From the NCBI RefSeq assembly GCF_018130825.1, contig NZ_JAFCJS010000006.1, positions 124,001-188,000 on the forward strand: a stretch of 64,000 nt of DNA, given 5' to 3'. The notes beneath the pieces were generated by a model. That model was not told the origin of the DNA and searched no databases. It saw only the letters and a list, made by a program, of their open reading frames with translations. The translations under genes were made by a program, and so were the position numbers. Shown here piece after piece: positions 1 to 7,968 of the stretch (within the stretch, counting starts at the first letter, position 1; each line of letters starts with the position of its first letter). This DNA comes from Bradyrhizobium liaoningense (lineage in GTDB: Bacteria; Pseudomonadota; Alphaproteobacteria; Rhizobiales; Xanthobacteraceae).

Positions 1-618
1 GGCTTCTGGATCACCTTCATGCCGCTCTACATCGCGGGCATGCTCGGCATGACCAGGCGCTTGCAGCATTACGACGTCGCGGCGTGGCGGCCCTGGATGA
101 TCGTCGCGGCATTCGGGATGGCCGTGCTGTCGATCGGGGTGATCTGCCAGATCATGCAGCTCGTGGTCAGCATCCGCAATCGCGAGGCGCTGCGCGACCG
201 CACCGGCGATCCCTGGGATGGCCGCTCGCTGGAATGGGCGACGTCCTCGCCGCCGCCGGTGTTCAACTTCGCCTTCCATCCCGATGTCCGCGGCGAGGAC
301 GCCTATTGGGACATGAAGGCGCGCGCCCAGCAGCAATCGTTCGAGCATGACGTGCCCGAATATCAGGACATCGAGATGCCCCGGAACTCGCCGACCGGGT
401 TCGTCTGCGCGTTCTTTGCCAGCATCATGGGCTTTGCGCTGATCTGGCACATCTGGTGGATGGTGATCCTGGGCGGCATCGGCGCGTTCGCGACCTTCGT
501 CGTGTTCGCCTGGCGCGACCATGACGAATACGTCATTCCCGCCGAGGAGGTCGCCCGCATCGATCGCGTCAATCTCGAGGAGCGGCGCAGCCTCGTCAGC
601 ATGGCGGGAGCGGTCTGA
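1..618 (+). CDS. cyoB: Cytochrome bo3 ubiquinol oxidase subunit I, C-terminal part (5' end outside window)
   Basis: This is the last 205 codons of a heme-copper quinol oxidase subunit I; the reading frame is open from base 1. The visible part starts in a helix containing MPLYIAGMLGM, which corresponds to helix XI/XII of CyoB, has another membrane segment around AAFGMAVLSIGVICQIMQLV, and ends with two more hydrophobic helices before a charged cytoplasmic tail. These extra C-terminal helices are typical of CyoB compared with the shorter CoxA. The enzyme oxidises ubiquinol and pumps protons in the inner membrane. The stop overlaps the start of cyoC (TGATG), which indicates translational coupling. 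The heme and copper ligands lie outside the window. Identity is clear from the sequence and the cyoC-cyoD order. Confidence 0.93.
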   Translation, partial: GFWITFMPLYIAGMLGMTRRLQHYDVAAWRPWMIVAAFGMAVLSIGVICQIMQLVVSIRNREALRDRTGDPWDGRSLEWATSSPPPVFNFAFHPDVRGEDAYWDMKARAQQQSFEHDVPEYQDIEMPRNSPTGFVCAFFASIMGFALIWHIWWMVILGGIGAFATFVVFAWRDHDEYVIPAEEVARIDRVNLEERRSLVSMAGAV

Positions 619-1259
619 TGGCGATGACAGCGACCGTCGGCCATGCCCATGCCGATCCCCACCACATCGGCGTCGTCATCGAGCATCCCGGGCCCGCGTC
701 GAAGCGGATCGTCACCGCCTACGGTTTCTGGGTCTTCCTGCTCTCCGACATCGTGATGTTCTCCTGCTTCTTTGCGGCCTATGCGGTGCTGTCCGGCCAG
801 ACCGCGGATGGCCCGAAGGGCTCGGAGATCTTCGAGCAGCGGAACGTCGCGATCGAGACTGTCTGCCTGCTGCTGTCGAGTTTTACCTGCGGCATGGCCA
901 GCATTGCCGCCGACGTGCGCAACCGGTTCTGGTTCTACCTCGGCATGGCCGTGACCTGTGTGCTCGGCGTGATCTTCCTCGTCATCGAGTTCCGCGAATT
1001 CGCCGATCTCGTTGCGCGCGGCTATGGCCCCTCGCGCAGCGCCTTCCTGACGTCGTTCTTCTCGCTGGTCGGCTGCCACGGCCTGCACGTCTCTGCCGGC
1101 GTGCTCTGGCTGCTCACCATGATGGCCCAGGTTTTTGCAAAGGGCTTTCGCGCCGACGTGCTGCGGCGGATGATGTGCTTTGCGCTGTTCTGGCACGCAC
1201 TCGACATCATCTGGGTCGGGGTGTTCTCCGTCGTCTACCTGCTTGGGGGTGCCCCATGA
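618..1259 (+). CDS. cyoC: Cytochrome bo3 ubiquinol oxidase subunit III
   Basis: This 213-residue membrane protein has five hydrophobic segments, starting with FWVFLLSDIVMFSCFFAAYA (about residues 37-56). The length and five-helix layout fit CyoC, which lacks the first two helices of CoxC. The C-terminal FALFWHALDIIWVGVFSVVY is the usual subunit III ending (HxxDxxW). It is a structural subunit of the quinol oxidase, next to subunit I. Its ATG overlaps the cyoB stop by one base and its stop overlaps the cyoD start (ATGA), so the three genes form one coupled operon. Confidence 0.95.
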   Translation: MAMTATVGHAHADPHHIGVVIEHPGPASKRIVTAYGFWVFLLSDIVMFSCFFAAYAVLSGQTADGPKGSEIFEQRNVAIETVCLLLSSFTCGMASIAADVRNRFWFYLGMAVTCVLGVIFLVIEFREFADLVARGYGPSRSAFLTSFFSLVGCHGLHVSAGVLWLLTMMAQVFAKGFRADVLRRMMCFALFWHALDIIWVGVFSVVYLLGGAP

Positions 1260-1642
1260 GCGATCAGACGCATATTCCGGCCGGGCACGATCTCGCGCCG
1301 GGCGAGGAAGAGCAGCACAGTGTCGGTGAGCGGATCCTGGGTTATGTCGTCGGCCTTGTGCTCGCGCTGTTGCTCACGGCGACCTCGTTCTTCATCGCCG
1401 GCACCGATCTGGTCTGGCAGCCTTCGATCCCGGTCGCGCTGATCGTGCTGGCGATCGCGCAGATGGGCGTGCACCTGGTGTTCTTCCTGCACATCACCAC
1501 GGGTCCTGACAACACCAACAACGTGCTGGCGCTGGCTTTCGGGCTGCTGGTCGTGTTCCTGGTGGTCGGCGGCACCGTCTGGATCATGTCGCATCTGAAC
1601 GCGAACATGCCGCCGATGGACCAGATCATGATGCGCCAGTAG
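1256..1642 (+). CDS. cyoD: Cytochrome bo3 ubiquinol oxidase subunit IV
   Basis: This small 128-residue protein has three predicted membrane helices after a hydrophilic, His/Glu-rich N-terminus. The motif QMGVHLVFFLHI in the second to third helix is characteristic of CyoD. It is an accessory subunit that assists assembly and copper-site formation of the oxidase. The start was chosen at the ATG that overlaps the cyoC stop (ATGA). It is the last gene of the oxidase operon here; the next gene is on the other strand and no cyoE follows. Confidence 0.94.
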   Translation: MSDQTHIPAGHDLAPGEEEQHSVGERILGYVVGLVLALLLTATSFFIAGTDLVWQPSIPVALIVLAIAQMGVHLVFFLHITTGPDNTNNVLALAFGLLVVFLVVGGTVWIMSHLNANMPPMDQIMMRQ

Positions 1643-1667
1643 CGGGGGACGATGCAGGGCCCGCCCC

Positions 1668-1700
1668 AAAAAAGAAGAGCCGCTTGTTGTGACAAGCGGC
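1668..1700 (-). terminator. Rho-independent terminator for the minus-strand nuclease gene
   Basis: A perfect 9-bp stem, GCCGCTTGT at 1679-1687 and ACAAGCGGC at 1692-1700 with loop TGTG, is flanked on its left by an A-run. Read on the minus strand this is a hairpin followed by a U-rich tail (CTCTTCTTTTTT). It lies about 170 bases past the stop of the thermonuclease-like gene and could also stop the cyo transcript in the other direction, though without a U-tract. Confidence 0.6.
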
Positions 1701-1873
1701 CCAAGTCTAGGGAGGAAACGCCCGAGCAAAGACAATCCGATGAGGATCGTCTGCCAAGGAAACGCTCGCGCAAAGCGCGTGCGCACTTTGATAAGTGCAG
1801 CAACTCCCGCCGAGGTTCAATTCCGGATCAATACGGTCTCGGACTACCACTCACGGATGCGTGAAGGAATTTT

Positions 1874-2662
1874 TCACTTTGGCCGGCGGCAATTATAGGC
1901 CTTGCGAAAGCCGGCGGCCTGGGCGTCGTCCTCGGAGCAGAACCAGCGGTCCGGCTTGGTGGTCGCGGGATAGCTTGGGCAGCCCCGCAAATGATAGATG
2001 CCGATATTTCCGGTGACGCGGGCGCGCACCGCGAGCTTGCCCTTGATGCTGCAGCTCGGCGGCATCGTCAGCTCGTCCGGGAACAGCACGGCGCGGATCT
2101 CCTTGTCGCGATCGGAGCGGCAGGCGGCGCCCAGCAGCGCACCGTCCTTCTTGCCGCTGCGGAATTCTTGCGGTGCAACAAAGCAGCCCTTCCAGATCCC
2201 GGCTGAGGCTGTCTTCGCCTCGGACGCCGCCGGCTTGACGTTCGCCTTGATCGGCTCGCGCGCGACAGCATAGCCGAGCTTGACCAGTTGCTCGTTCAAG
2301 GTCGCCTTGTCGCCCTCGGCCGTGCAGATGGCGCGGTGGCGTTTGCCAAAACTCTTTTCCGGCCCGACATCGTCGCAGCGCACGGAGCGCTTGTTGATCA
2401 GCTTCGTCAGCTGGTCGCGGGCCTCGATGCCGCAGGTCCAGGGATCGGCGTGGTCGTCGATGCAGACCTGGTCCAGCTCCGGCGCGTCGACGCCGTCAAG
2501 CCGGTAGGTGACGTCGCCAAGCTGGATGGAATTGCCGTCGCGGACCGTCGCGGCGGCGGTCAGGGCGGAGACCGGCTCGGAAGACGCCAGAAATCCGGAC
2601 AAAACGAAAAACAAAACGAGCGCAAAAGCGCGGGCGGCGGCAAAGAAATTTCGGAAGGACAT
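1874..2662 (-). CDS. Secreted thermonuclease-like (SNase-fold) protein
   Basis: This is a 262-residue protein with an N-terminal signal peptide (hydrophobic ALVLFFVLSGFLA, then a likely cleavage after SALTA). The middle part matches the staphylococcal-nuclease fold: YRLDGVDAPELDQ is the Ca2+-site/active-site strand and SFGKRHRAIC corresponds to the second catalytic Arg region. Several Cys (in CIDDHADPWTCG, RCDDVG and AIC) are unlike S. aureus nuclease and suggest disulfides in the periplasm. The C-terminal 80 residues, with CSIKGK and GIYHLRGCPSY, form an extra SNase-associated extension common in Rhizobiales. The gene stands alone, facing the cyo operon tail. Nuclease activity is inferred from the fold only. 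Confidence 0.8.
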   Translation of the reverse strand: MSFRNFFAAARAFALVLFFVLSGFLASSEPVSALTAAATVRDGNSIQLGDVTYRLDGVDAPELDQVCIDDHADPWTCGIEARDQLTKLINKRSVRCDDVGPEKSFGKRHRAICTAEGDKATLNEQLVKLGYAVAREPIKANVKPAASEAKTASAGIWKGCFVAPQEFRSGKKDGALLGAACRSDRDKEIRAVLFPDELTMPPSCSIKGKLAVRARVTGNIGIYHLRGCPSYPATTKPDRWFCSEDDAQAAGFRKAYNCRRPK

Positions 2663-2862
2663 GCGGTCTCGCTATCGATTGCTCGTGCGCCCTGTTCCTA
2701 GCATCCGGACGTGGCGATACCAATGGTCTGCGCCCTGCGAAGTGCGACATTCCGGCCTCGCGGCTTTACTCGGCCGCAGCTCTCCCCCTATCGTCCGTCG
2801 GCCTCGCGGAGCGCGAACGGCCGAATCGCCCGGTAAGCGGCGAGGGGGAGGACAAGGTTGCG

Positions 2863-4461
2863 ATGAAAGATCCCGTGGACGTCCTGATCATCGGCGCCGG
2901 CGCATCGGGGGCGGCGGTGGCGTGGTCGCTGGCCGAAACCAAGATGCACATTCTCTGCCTGGAGCAGGGCGGCTGGATGAACCCGGCGGAATATCCTAGT
3001 ACGGGCCGGGATTGGGAGGCCAAGTTCTACGGCGAGTGGTCGTCGAGCCCCAATGTTCGCGGCCGGCCCGAGGACTACCCGATCAACGACGACAATTCGC
3101 CGATCAAGGTGGTGAACTACAACGCGGTCGGCGGCTCGACCGTGATGTACACCGCACACTGGCCGCGGTTGCACCCGTCCGATTTCAAGGTGAAGACGCT
3201 CGACGGCGTCGCCGACGACTGGCCGATCGATTACGATGCGCTGACGCCGTTCTTCGAAGAGAACGACCGCATCATGGGCACGTCGGGGCTCTCAGGCGAT
3301 CCGCTCTCGCCGCTGACCCACCCGCCAATGCCGCAGCAGCCGATGGGATTGTCCGGCGCCATCATCGGCAAGGCCATGAACGAGCTCGGCTGGCACTGGT
3401 GGCCGTCGGACACGACGGTCGCGACGATGGACTATGAGGGGCGGGCGCGCTGCATCAATCTCGGCCATTGCACGCCGGCCTGCGCGCAAGGCGCAAAGTC
3501 CTCCACCGACATCACCTATTGGCCGCATGCGATCCGCGCCGGCGTCGAGCTGCGCACCCATTGCCGGGTGCGCGAGATCACCACCGACGAGAACGGCATG
3601 GCCTCGGGCGTGGTCTATTACGACAAGGATGGCGTCGAGCAGTTCCAGCCGGCGCATGTCGTCATCATCGCCTGCAACGGCGTCGGCACGCCGCGGCTGC
3701 TCCTCAACTCCGCGTCCGGCCGCTTCCCGAACGGTCTTGCCAATTCGTCCGGTCTTGTCGGCAAGAACCTGATGTTCCACCCCTATGCGCAGATCTACGG
3801 CTATGTGAAGGAGCCGACTGACTCCAACCGCGCGCCGCCGACCTGCCTGTGGAGCAAGGAATGGTATGACACCGACCTGTCGCGCGGCTTCGTGCGCGGC
3901 TACGGCGTTCAGTTCGTGCGCGGAGCAGGGCCGGTGTTCGAGGCCGTCGTCAGCGAGCAGAAGGGCATCCTGCCGTGGGGCGCGGATCATCACCGCGTCT
4001 TCCGCAAGCTCAACGGCCATCGCTTGGGTTTCTCCGCGATCTGCGAGGACCTCCCGGAGGAGCACAATCGCGTCACGCTCGATCCGATCCTGAAGGACAG
4101 CCACGGCATTCCCGCGCCGAAGATCGACTACACCATCAGCGAGAACAGCCGGAAGATGATGGAGCATGCGCTGGCGCGCGGCCGGGAGTTTCTCGAGACG
4201 GCGGGAGCGAGCGACATCTGCGTCAACTCGCCGATCCCATGGGGCGGCTGGCACCTGCTCGGCACGGCGCGGATGGGCACCGACCCCGAGCGCTCCGTCG
4301 TCAACGAATGGGGCCGCTCGCACGACGTCAAAAACCTCTTCATCGTCGACGGCAGCATCTTCGTCACCTCCGGCGGCGTGAACCCGACCTCCACCATCCA
4401 GGCCCTCGCGCTCTACATCGCCGACCAGATGAAGCAGCGCCTCGCCAATTTGTTCGACTAG
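2863..4461 (+). CDS. GMC-family FAD dehydrogenase (gluconate 2-dehydrogenase flavoprotein type)
   Basis: This is a 532-residue flavoprotein. The N-terminal Rossmann motif GAGASG lies at residues 11-16. The conserved C-terminal block GGWHLLGTARMG holds the catalytic His (464), and GGVNPTST holds the partner Asn (507), both typical of GMC oxidoreductases. Such enzymes oxidise alcohol or sugar groups and pass electrons to a cytochrome or quinone. It is followed after 9 bases by a gluconate 2-dehydrogenase subunit-3-like gene, which supports a sugar or polyol dehydrogenase complex. There is no signal peptide, and no cytochrome subunit is present nearby. The start has the Shine-Dalgarno GGGGGAGGA upstream. 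The substrate cannot be told from the sequence. Confidence 0.88.
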   Translation: MKDPVDVLIIGAGASGAAVAWSLAETKMHILCLEQGGWMNPAEYPSTGRDWEAKFYGEWSSSPNVRGRPEDYPINDDNSPIKVVNYNAVGGSTVMYTAHWPRLHPSDFKVKTLDGVADDWPIDYDALTPFFEENDRIMGTSGLSGDPLSPLTHPPMPQQPMGLSGAIIGKAMNELGWHWWPSDTTVATMDYEGRARCINLGHCTPACAQGAKSSTDITYWPHAIRAGVELRTHCRVREITTDENGMASGVVYYDKDGVEQFQPAHVVIIACNGVGTPRLLLNSASGRFPNGLANSSGLVGKNLMFHPYAQIYGYVKEPTDSNRAPPTCLWSKEWYDTDLSRGFVRGYGVQFVRGAGPVFEAVVSEQKGILPWGADHHRVFRKLNGHRLGFSAICEDLPEEHNRVTLDPILKDSHGIPAPKIDYTISENSRKMMEHALARGREFLETAGASDICVNSPIPWGGWHLLGTARMGTDPERSVVNEWGRSHDVKNLFIVDGSIFVTSGGVNPTSTIQALALYIADQMKQRLANLFD

Positions 4462-4470
4462 AGGACCGAT

Positions 4471-4920
4471 ATGTCCGAGCAGATGACCCTTACGCCGCGG
4501 CAGCGCCAGGACTTGCGCATCATCGCCGCGATGATCATTCCACCGAGCGAGGAATATCGCGTCCCCGGCGCCGATGACGACATCATCCAGGCCGACATCG
4601 TCGCAACGCTGGGCCGGGACACCAGGCCGGTCGCGGCGGCGCTCGACCATCTGGCGCGACTTGCGGGGATGTCGCTCGCCGAGCTCGCGCCCGACGCACG
4701 CGACGGCGTCGCGCAGCAGTTCCGCAAGCACGGCGGCGTGCCGGCAGCAACGCTCGTCCGCGTCGTTATGCAATGCTACTACCGGGACGACCGCGTGCTG
4801 CGATCGCTCGGGCTGGAGCTGCGCGCGCCGTTTCCGAAGGGCCATGTGCTCCCCGACGGTGACTGGTCGCTGCTCGATCCGGTCAAGGCGAGGGCGGGCA
4901 CGCTGCGGCGCGCGCCCTAG
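4471..4920 (+). CDS. Gluconate 2-dehydrogenase subunit 3-like protein
   Basis: This 149-residue protein resembles the small gamma subunit of membrane-bound gluconate/sorbitol dehydrogenases (opening RQRQDLRIIAAMIIPPSEEY, then an all-helical body). In known complexes this subunit carries a Tat signal and escorts the flavoprotein across the membrane. Here no twin-arginine signal is visible, so the complex may stay in the cytoplasm. The gene starts 9 bases after the GMC dehydrogenase and is clearly in the same operon. The assignment rests on the N-terminal pattern and on the neighbour. Confidence 0.75.
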   Translation: MSEQMTLTPRQRQDLRIIAAMIIPPSEEYRVPGADDDIIQADIVATLGRDTRPVAAALDHLARLAGMSLAELAPDARDGVAQQFRKHGGVPAATLVRVVMQCYYRDDRVLRSLGLELRAPFPKGHVLPDGDWSLLDPVKARAGTLRRAP

Positions 4921-5017
4921 CCACTTGGGCAGTCCAAGCCCAACCCTGCACTCCAGACGGGTCCCTTGCGCTGGCGGGAACAGGCCACCATCTGTGTGAG
5001 CCTCAAGGACTCTTGCC

Positions 5018-6037
5018 ATGCTGGATTACACCTCAGATATCGCCGATGACGCCCCGTCATCGCGAACGACCGCGGGTGCCCCGGCCGATGACCGGGCCCT
5101 GCTGGACGCCTATTCCAATGCCGTGATCGACGTCACCGACCGCGTCGGTCCTGCGGTCGTGCGCGTCGAGACCGGGCCGAAAGTGCCGAACGGCCGCGAG
5201 CGCGGCGGGCTCGGCTCCGGCATCGTGATCTCGCCGGACGGCCTCGTCCTCACCAACAGCCATGTGGTCGGTACGTCGAAGGAGATCCGGCTGCGCGACG
5301 TCGAGGGCCATGTCGGCGACGCCCGGGTGCTCGGCGTCGATCCCGACACCGATCTTGCGCTGCTGCGCGCCAATGGCGTGCGCGATCTGCCCTATGCCGC
5401 GCTCGGCAATTCCAAGTCCTTGCGGCGCGGCCAGCTCGTGATCGCAATCGGCAATCCGCTCGGCTTCGAATCGACCGTGACCGCCGGCGTGGTCTCGGCG
5501 CTCGGCCGCTCGATCCGCTCGGTCAGCGGCCGCACCATCGAGGACGTGATCCAGACCGATGCCGCGCTCAATCCCGGCAATTCTGGTGGGCCGCTGGTGT
5601 CGTCGAACGCCGAGGTGATCGGCATCAACACGGCCATCATCAACGGCGCGCAGGGCATCTGCTTTGCGGTCGCCAGCAACACCGCGCAATTCGTGCTGTC
5701 GGAGATCATCCGCCACGGCTATGTCCGCCGCGCCTATATCGGTGTTGCCGGGCAGACCGCGCCGGTGCCGCGGCGGCACGCAGTGCTGGCCGGCGTCGAG
5801 AACAAGATGGGCGCGCTCTTGATGCAGATCGAGCCCGATGGACCGGCGGCGAAGGCGGGCCTGCTGCCCGGCGACGTCGTGATCAGGCTCGACGGCGTCG
5901 AGATCAACGGCGTCGACGATCTGATCCGCGTGCTCGACCGCGACCGCATCGGCCGCCGTCTCGCCATGGACGTGCTGCGGCTCGGCCGCCTGCGGGCGAT
6001 CGACATCGACCCGATCGAGCGCAAGCCGCAGCGCTAG
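5018..6037 (+). CDS. S1C trypsin-like serine protease with PDZ domain (HtrA/Deg type)
   Basis: This is a 339-residue Deg-type protease. The catalytic triad is visible as His82 (LTNSHVVG), Asp112 (DPDTDLALL) and Ser189 (NPGNSGGP). A single PDZ domain covers about residues 245-330 (GPAAKAGLLPGDVVIRLDG). The family degrades or senses unfolded proteins. Classical HtrA/DegP proteins have a signal peptide or membrane anchor; this N-terminus is hydrophilic (MLDYTSDIADDAPSSR), so it may act in the cytoplasm or be exported in another way. The Shine-Dalgarno AAGGA precedes the ATG. It stands alone, 97 bases after the dehydrogenase pair. Confidence 0.9.
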   Translation: MLDYTSDIADDAPSSRTTAGAPADDRALLDAYSNAVIDVTDRVGPAVVRVETGPKVPNGRERGGLGSGIVISPDGLVLTNSHVVGTSKEIRLRDVEGHVGDARVLGVDPDTDLALLRANGVRDLPYAALGNSKSLRRGQLVIAIGNPLGFESTVTAGVVSALGRSIRSVSGRTIEDVIQTDAALNPGNSGGPLVSSNAEVIGINTAIINGAQGICFAVASNTAQFVLSEIIRHGYVRRAYIGVAGQTAPVPRRHAVLAGVENKMGALLMQIEPDGPAAKAGLLPGDVVIRLDGVEINGVDDLIRVLDRDRIGRRLAMDVLRLGRLRAIDIDPIERKPQR

Positions 6038-6095
6038 CTGCAAGCTCGCTGGCGGGGTATGACGGTGTCATGCCTTGCTTCCGGACACCTGCCGT

Positions 6096-7826
6096 ATGAT
6101 GCCGGCGCACGAGAGCTACGACGTCATTGTCATCGGCGCCGGTGCCGGTGGCATGACGGCCGCGGCCGTTGCTGCCGTGGAAGGCCTGCGCGTTCTGGTG
6201 ATCGAGAAGACCGCCTTCGTCGGCGGCACCACCGCGTGGTCCGGCGGCATGGTCTGGATCCCCGCCAATGCCAAGATGAAAGAGGCGGGGCTCTCGGACA
6301 GCGTCACGGATGCCGTCCAGTATTTGTCGAGCACGGTGCCCGAGCCCGCCAATGCCGGCCTGCGCGCCGCCTTCCTCGCGCGCGGACCGGAGGCGGTCGC
6401 ATGGCTCGAGGTCAATACCGAGGTGCGGCTCCAGCCCGTCAAGGTCTATCCGGATTATTATCCGGAGCGGCTGGGCGCAACATCAGGCGGTCGCGTGCTT
6501 GAGCCGGTGGCCTTCGACGGCACGCGGCTGGGCCAGGCCTTCGCGCGGCTGCGGCCGCCGCTGCCGGAGTTCACGCTGTTCGGCGGAATGATGGTCAACC
6601 GGCTCGACATTCCGCATCTGCGGCGTGTCGGAAAATCGCTGCGCTCGACCCTGCGCGCGGCGCGGCTGGTGTCCGCATACGCGTTGCAGCGGCTGCGCAG
6701 CCCGCGCGGCACGACACTGCATCTCGGCAACGCGCTCGCCGCGCGGCTCTACGCCTCGCTGCTGGCGCGGCAGGTCGAAATCCTCTTCAGCGCCGATATC
6801 GAGGATCTGTCGATGCAAGGCGATCGCGTCGCCGGCGTGGTGATCCGTCACGGCGCCCGCGACCGCCTGATTGCCGCGCGCCGCGGCGTGGTGCTGGCGA
6901 CCGGCGGCTTCTCGCACGACGCCGCTTTGCGCAAGCGCTTCTTCCCTGCGGCTGCGGGATTTGTCTCGGCGACGAACATATCGGGCACCGGCGACGGGCT
7001 TCGGCTTGCGGCCACAGCCGGTGCCGCGCTCAACACGGACGCGACCAGCCCGGCCTATTGGGTGCCGGCCTCGCTGTTCCGCCGCGCCGACGGCAGCCGC
7101 GGCGTGTTCCCGCATACGGTGACCGACCGCGCCAAGCCCGGCGTGATCGCCGTCAACGCCGCGGGCCGCCGCTTCGTCAACGAGGCGCTGTCCTACCACG
7201 AGTTCGTGCTTGCCATGCTGCGCGACGGCAATGGTGAGCCGGACCGGCCGTTCTATCTCGTCTGCGACCGCGTGTTCCTGTGGGCTTACGGCCTCGGCCG
7301 CATCAAGCCGTTCACGCGCAGTGTCCGGCGCTATGTCGCAAGCGGCGAGCTGATCGAGGCTGCCGATGTCGCGCAACTGGCGGGCAGGATCGGCATCAAG
7401 CCCTCTGCGCTGACGGCGACGCTTGCGAGCTACAACGAAGGTGCGAAGGAGGGGCGCGATCCCGAATTCGGCCGCGGCAGCACCATCTACCAGCGCCATC
7501 TTGGCGACGCCTCCCACAAGCCCAACCCTTGCGTTGCGCCGATCGTCCGCGCGCCGTTCTTTGCGATGCGGATCTATCCCGCCGACCTCGGCACCGCGAT
7601 CGGCATGAAGGTCGACGCGCAGGCCCGCGTGCTGCGCGAGGACGGCACTCCGATCGCGGGGCTCTATGCCTGCGGCAACGACATGGGCTCGATCACGAAC
7701 GGCAATTATCCGGGGCCGGGCATCACGCTAGGCCCGGCGCTGACGTTCGGGTACGTCGCGGGACGGCATCTGGCGGAGGGTGGGGTGGTGGTGCTGCCAC
7801 CAAGCGTCGCCACAACACCAGTCTAG
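6096..7826 (+). CDS. FAD-dependent dehydrogenase (3-ketosteroid dehydrogenase / flavocytochrome-c-like family)
   Basis: This flavoprotein of about 576 residues begins with the dinucleotide-binding motif VIVIGAGAGGM directly after the start. The blocks GGTTAWSGGMVWIP, ATGGFSHD and, near the end, YACGNDMGSITNGNYPGPG are the signature of the FAD_binding_2 family that includes 3-ketosteroid-delta1-dehydrogenases and fumarate-reductase-like proteins. It probably introduces a double bond next to a keto group of a lipid-like substrate; the substrate is unknown. The start is uncertain: ATG at 6096 or 6099, or a TTG at 6075; none has a strong ribosome binding site. The gene is not obviously in an operon. 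Confidence 0.82.
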   Translation: MMPAHESYDVIVIGAGAGGMTAAAVAAVEGLRVLVIEKTAFVGGTTAWSGGMVWIPANAKMKEAGLSDSVTDAVQYLSSTVPEPANAGLRAAFLARGPEAVAWLEVNTEVRLQPVKVYPDYYPERLGATSGGRVLEPVAFDGTRLGQAFARLRPPLPEFTLFGGMMVNRLDIPHLRRVGKSLRSTLRAARLVSAYALQRLRSPRGTTLHLGNALAARLYASLLARQVEILFSADIEDLSMQGDRVAGVVIRHGARDRLIAARRGVVLATGGFSHDAALRKRFFPAAAGFVSATNISGTGDGLRLAATAGAALNTDATSPAYWVPASLFRRADGSRGVFPHTVTDRAKPGVIAVNAAGRRFVNEALSYHEFVLAMLRDGNGEPDRPFYLVCDRVFLWAYGLGRIKPFTRSVRRYVASGELIEAADVAQLAGRIGIKPSALTATLASYNEGAKEGRDPEFGRGSTIYQRHLGDASHKPNPCVAPIVRAPFFAMRIYPADLGTAIGMKVDAQARVLREDGTPIAGLYACGNDMGSITNGNYPGPGITLGPALTFGYVAGRHLAEGGVVVLPPSVATTPV

Positions 7827-7840
7827 CCATCCCCACCGCT

Positions 7841-7935
7841 GTCATGCCCCGCGAAGGCGGGGCATCCAGTACGCCGCGGCCTATCCGTATTTCACTGCCG
7901 TCTCGGAGTACTGGATCGCCCGGTCAAGCCGGGCG
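7841..7935. repeat. Bradyrhizobium-type intergenic palindromic repeat
   Basis: The region between two convergent genes holds nested inverted repeats: GCCCCGC/GCGGGGC just before 7864, then ATCCAGTAC at 7864-7872 paired with GTACTGGAT at 7908-7916, followed by CGCCCGG/CCGGGCG. The combination of a GCCCCGC hairpin and a long ATCCAGTAC stem is a common dispersed element in Bradyrhizobium genomes (from memory). It may also serve as a bidirectional terminator. Confidence 0.6.
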
Positions 7936-7968
7936 ACGACACCTGTGTGCTTGGTGACAATGCGGCCG

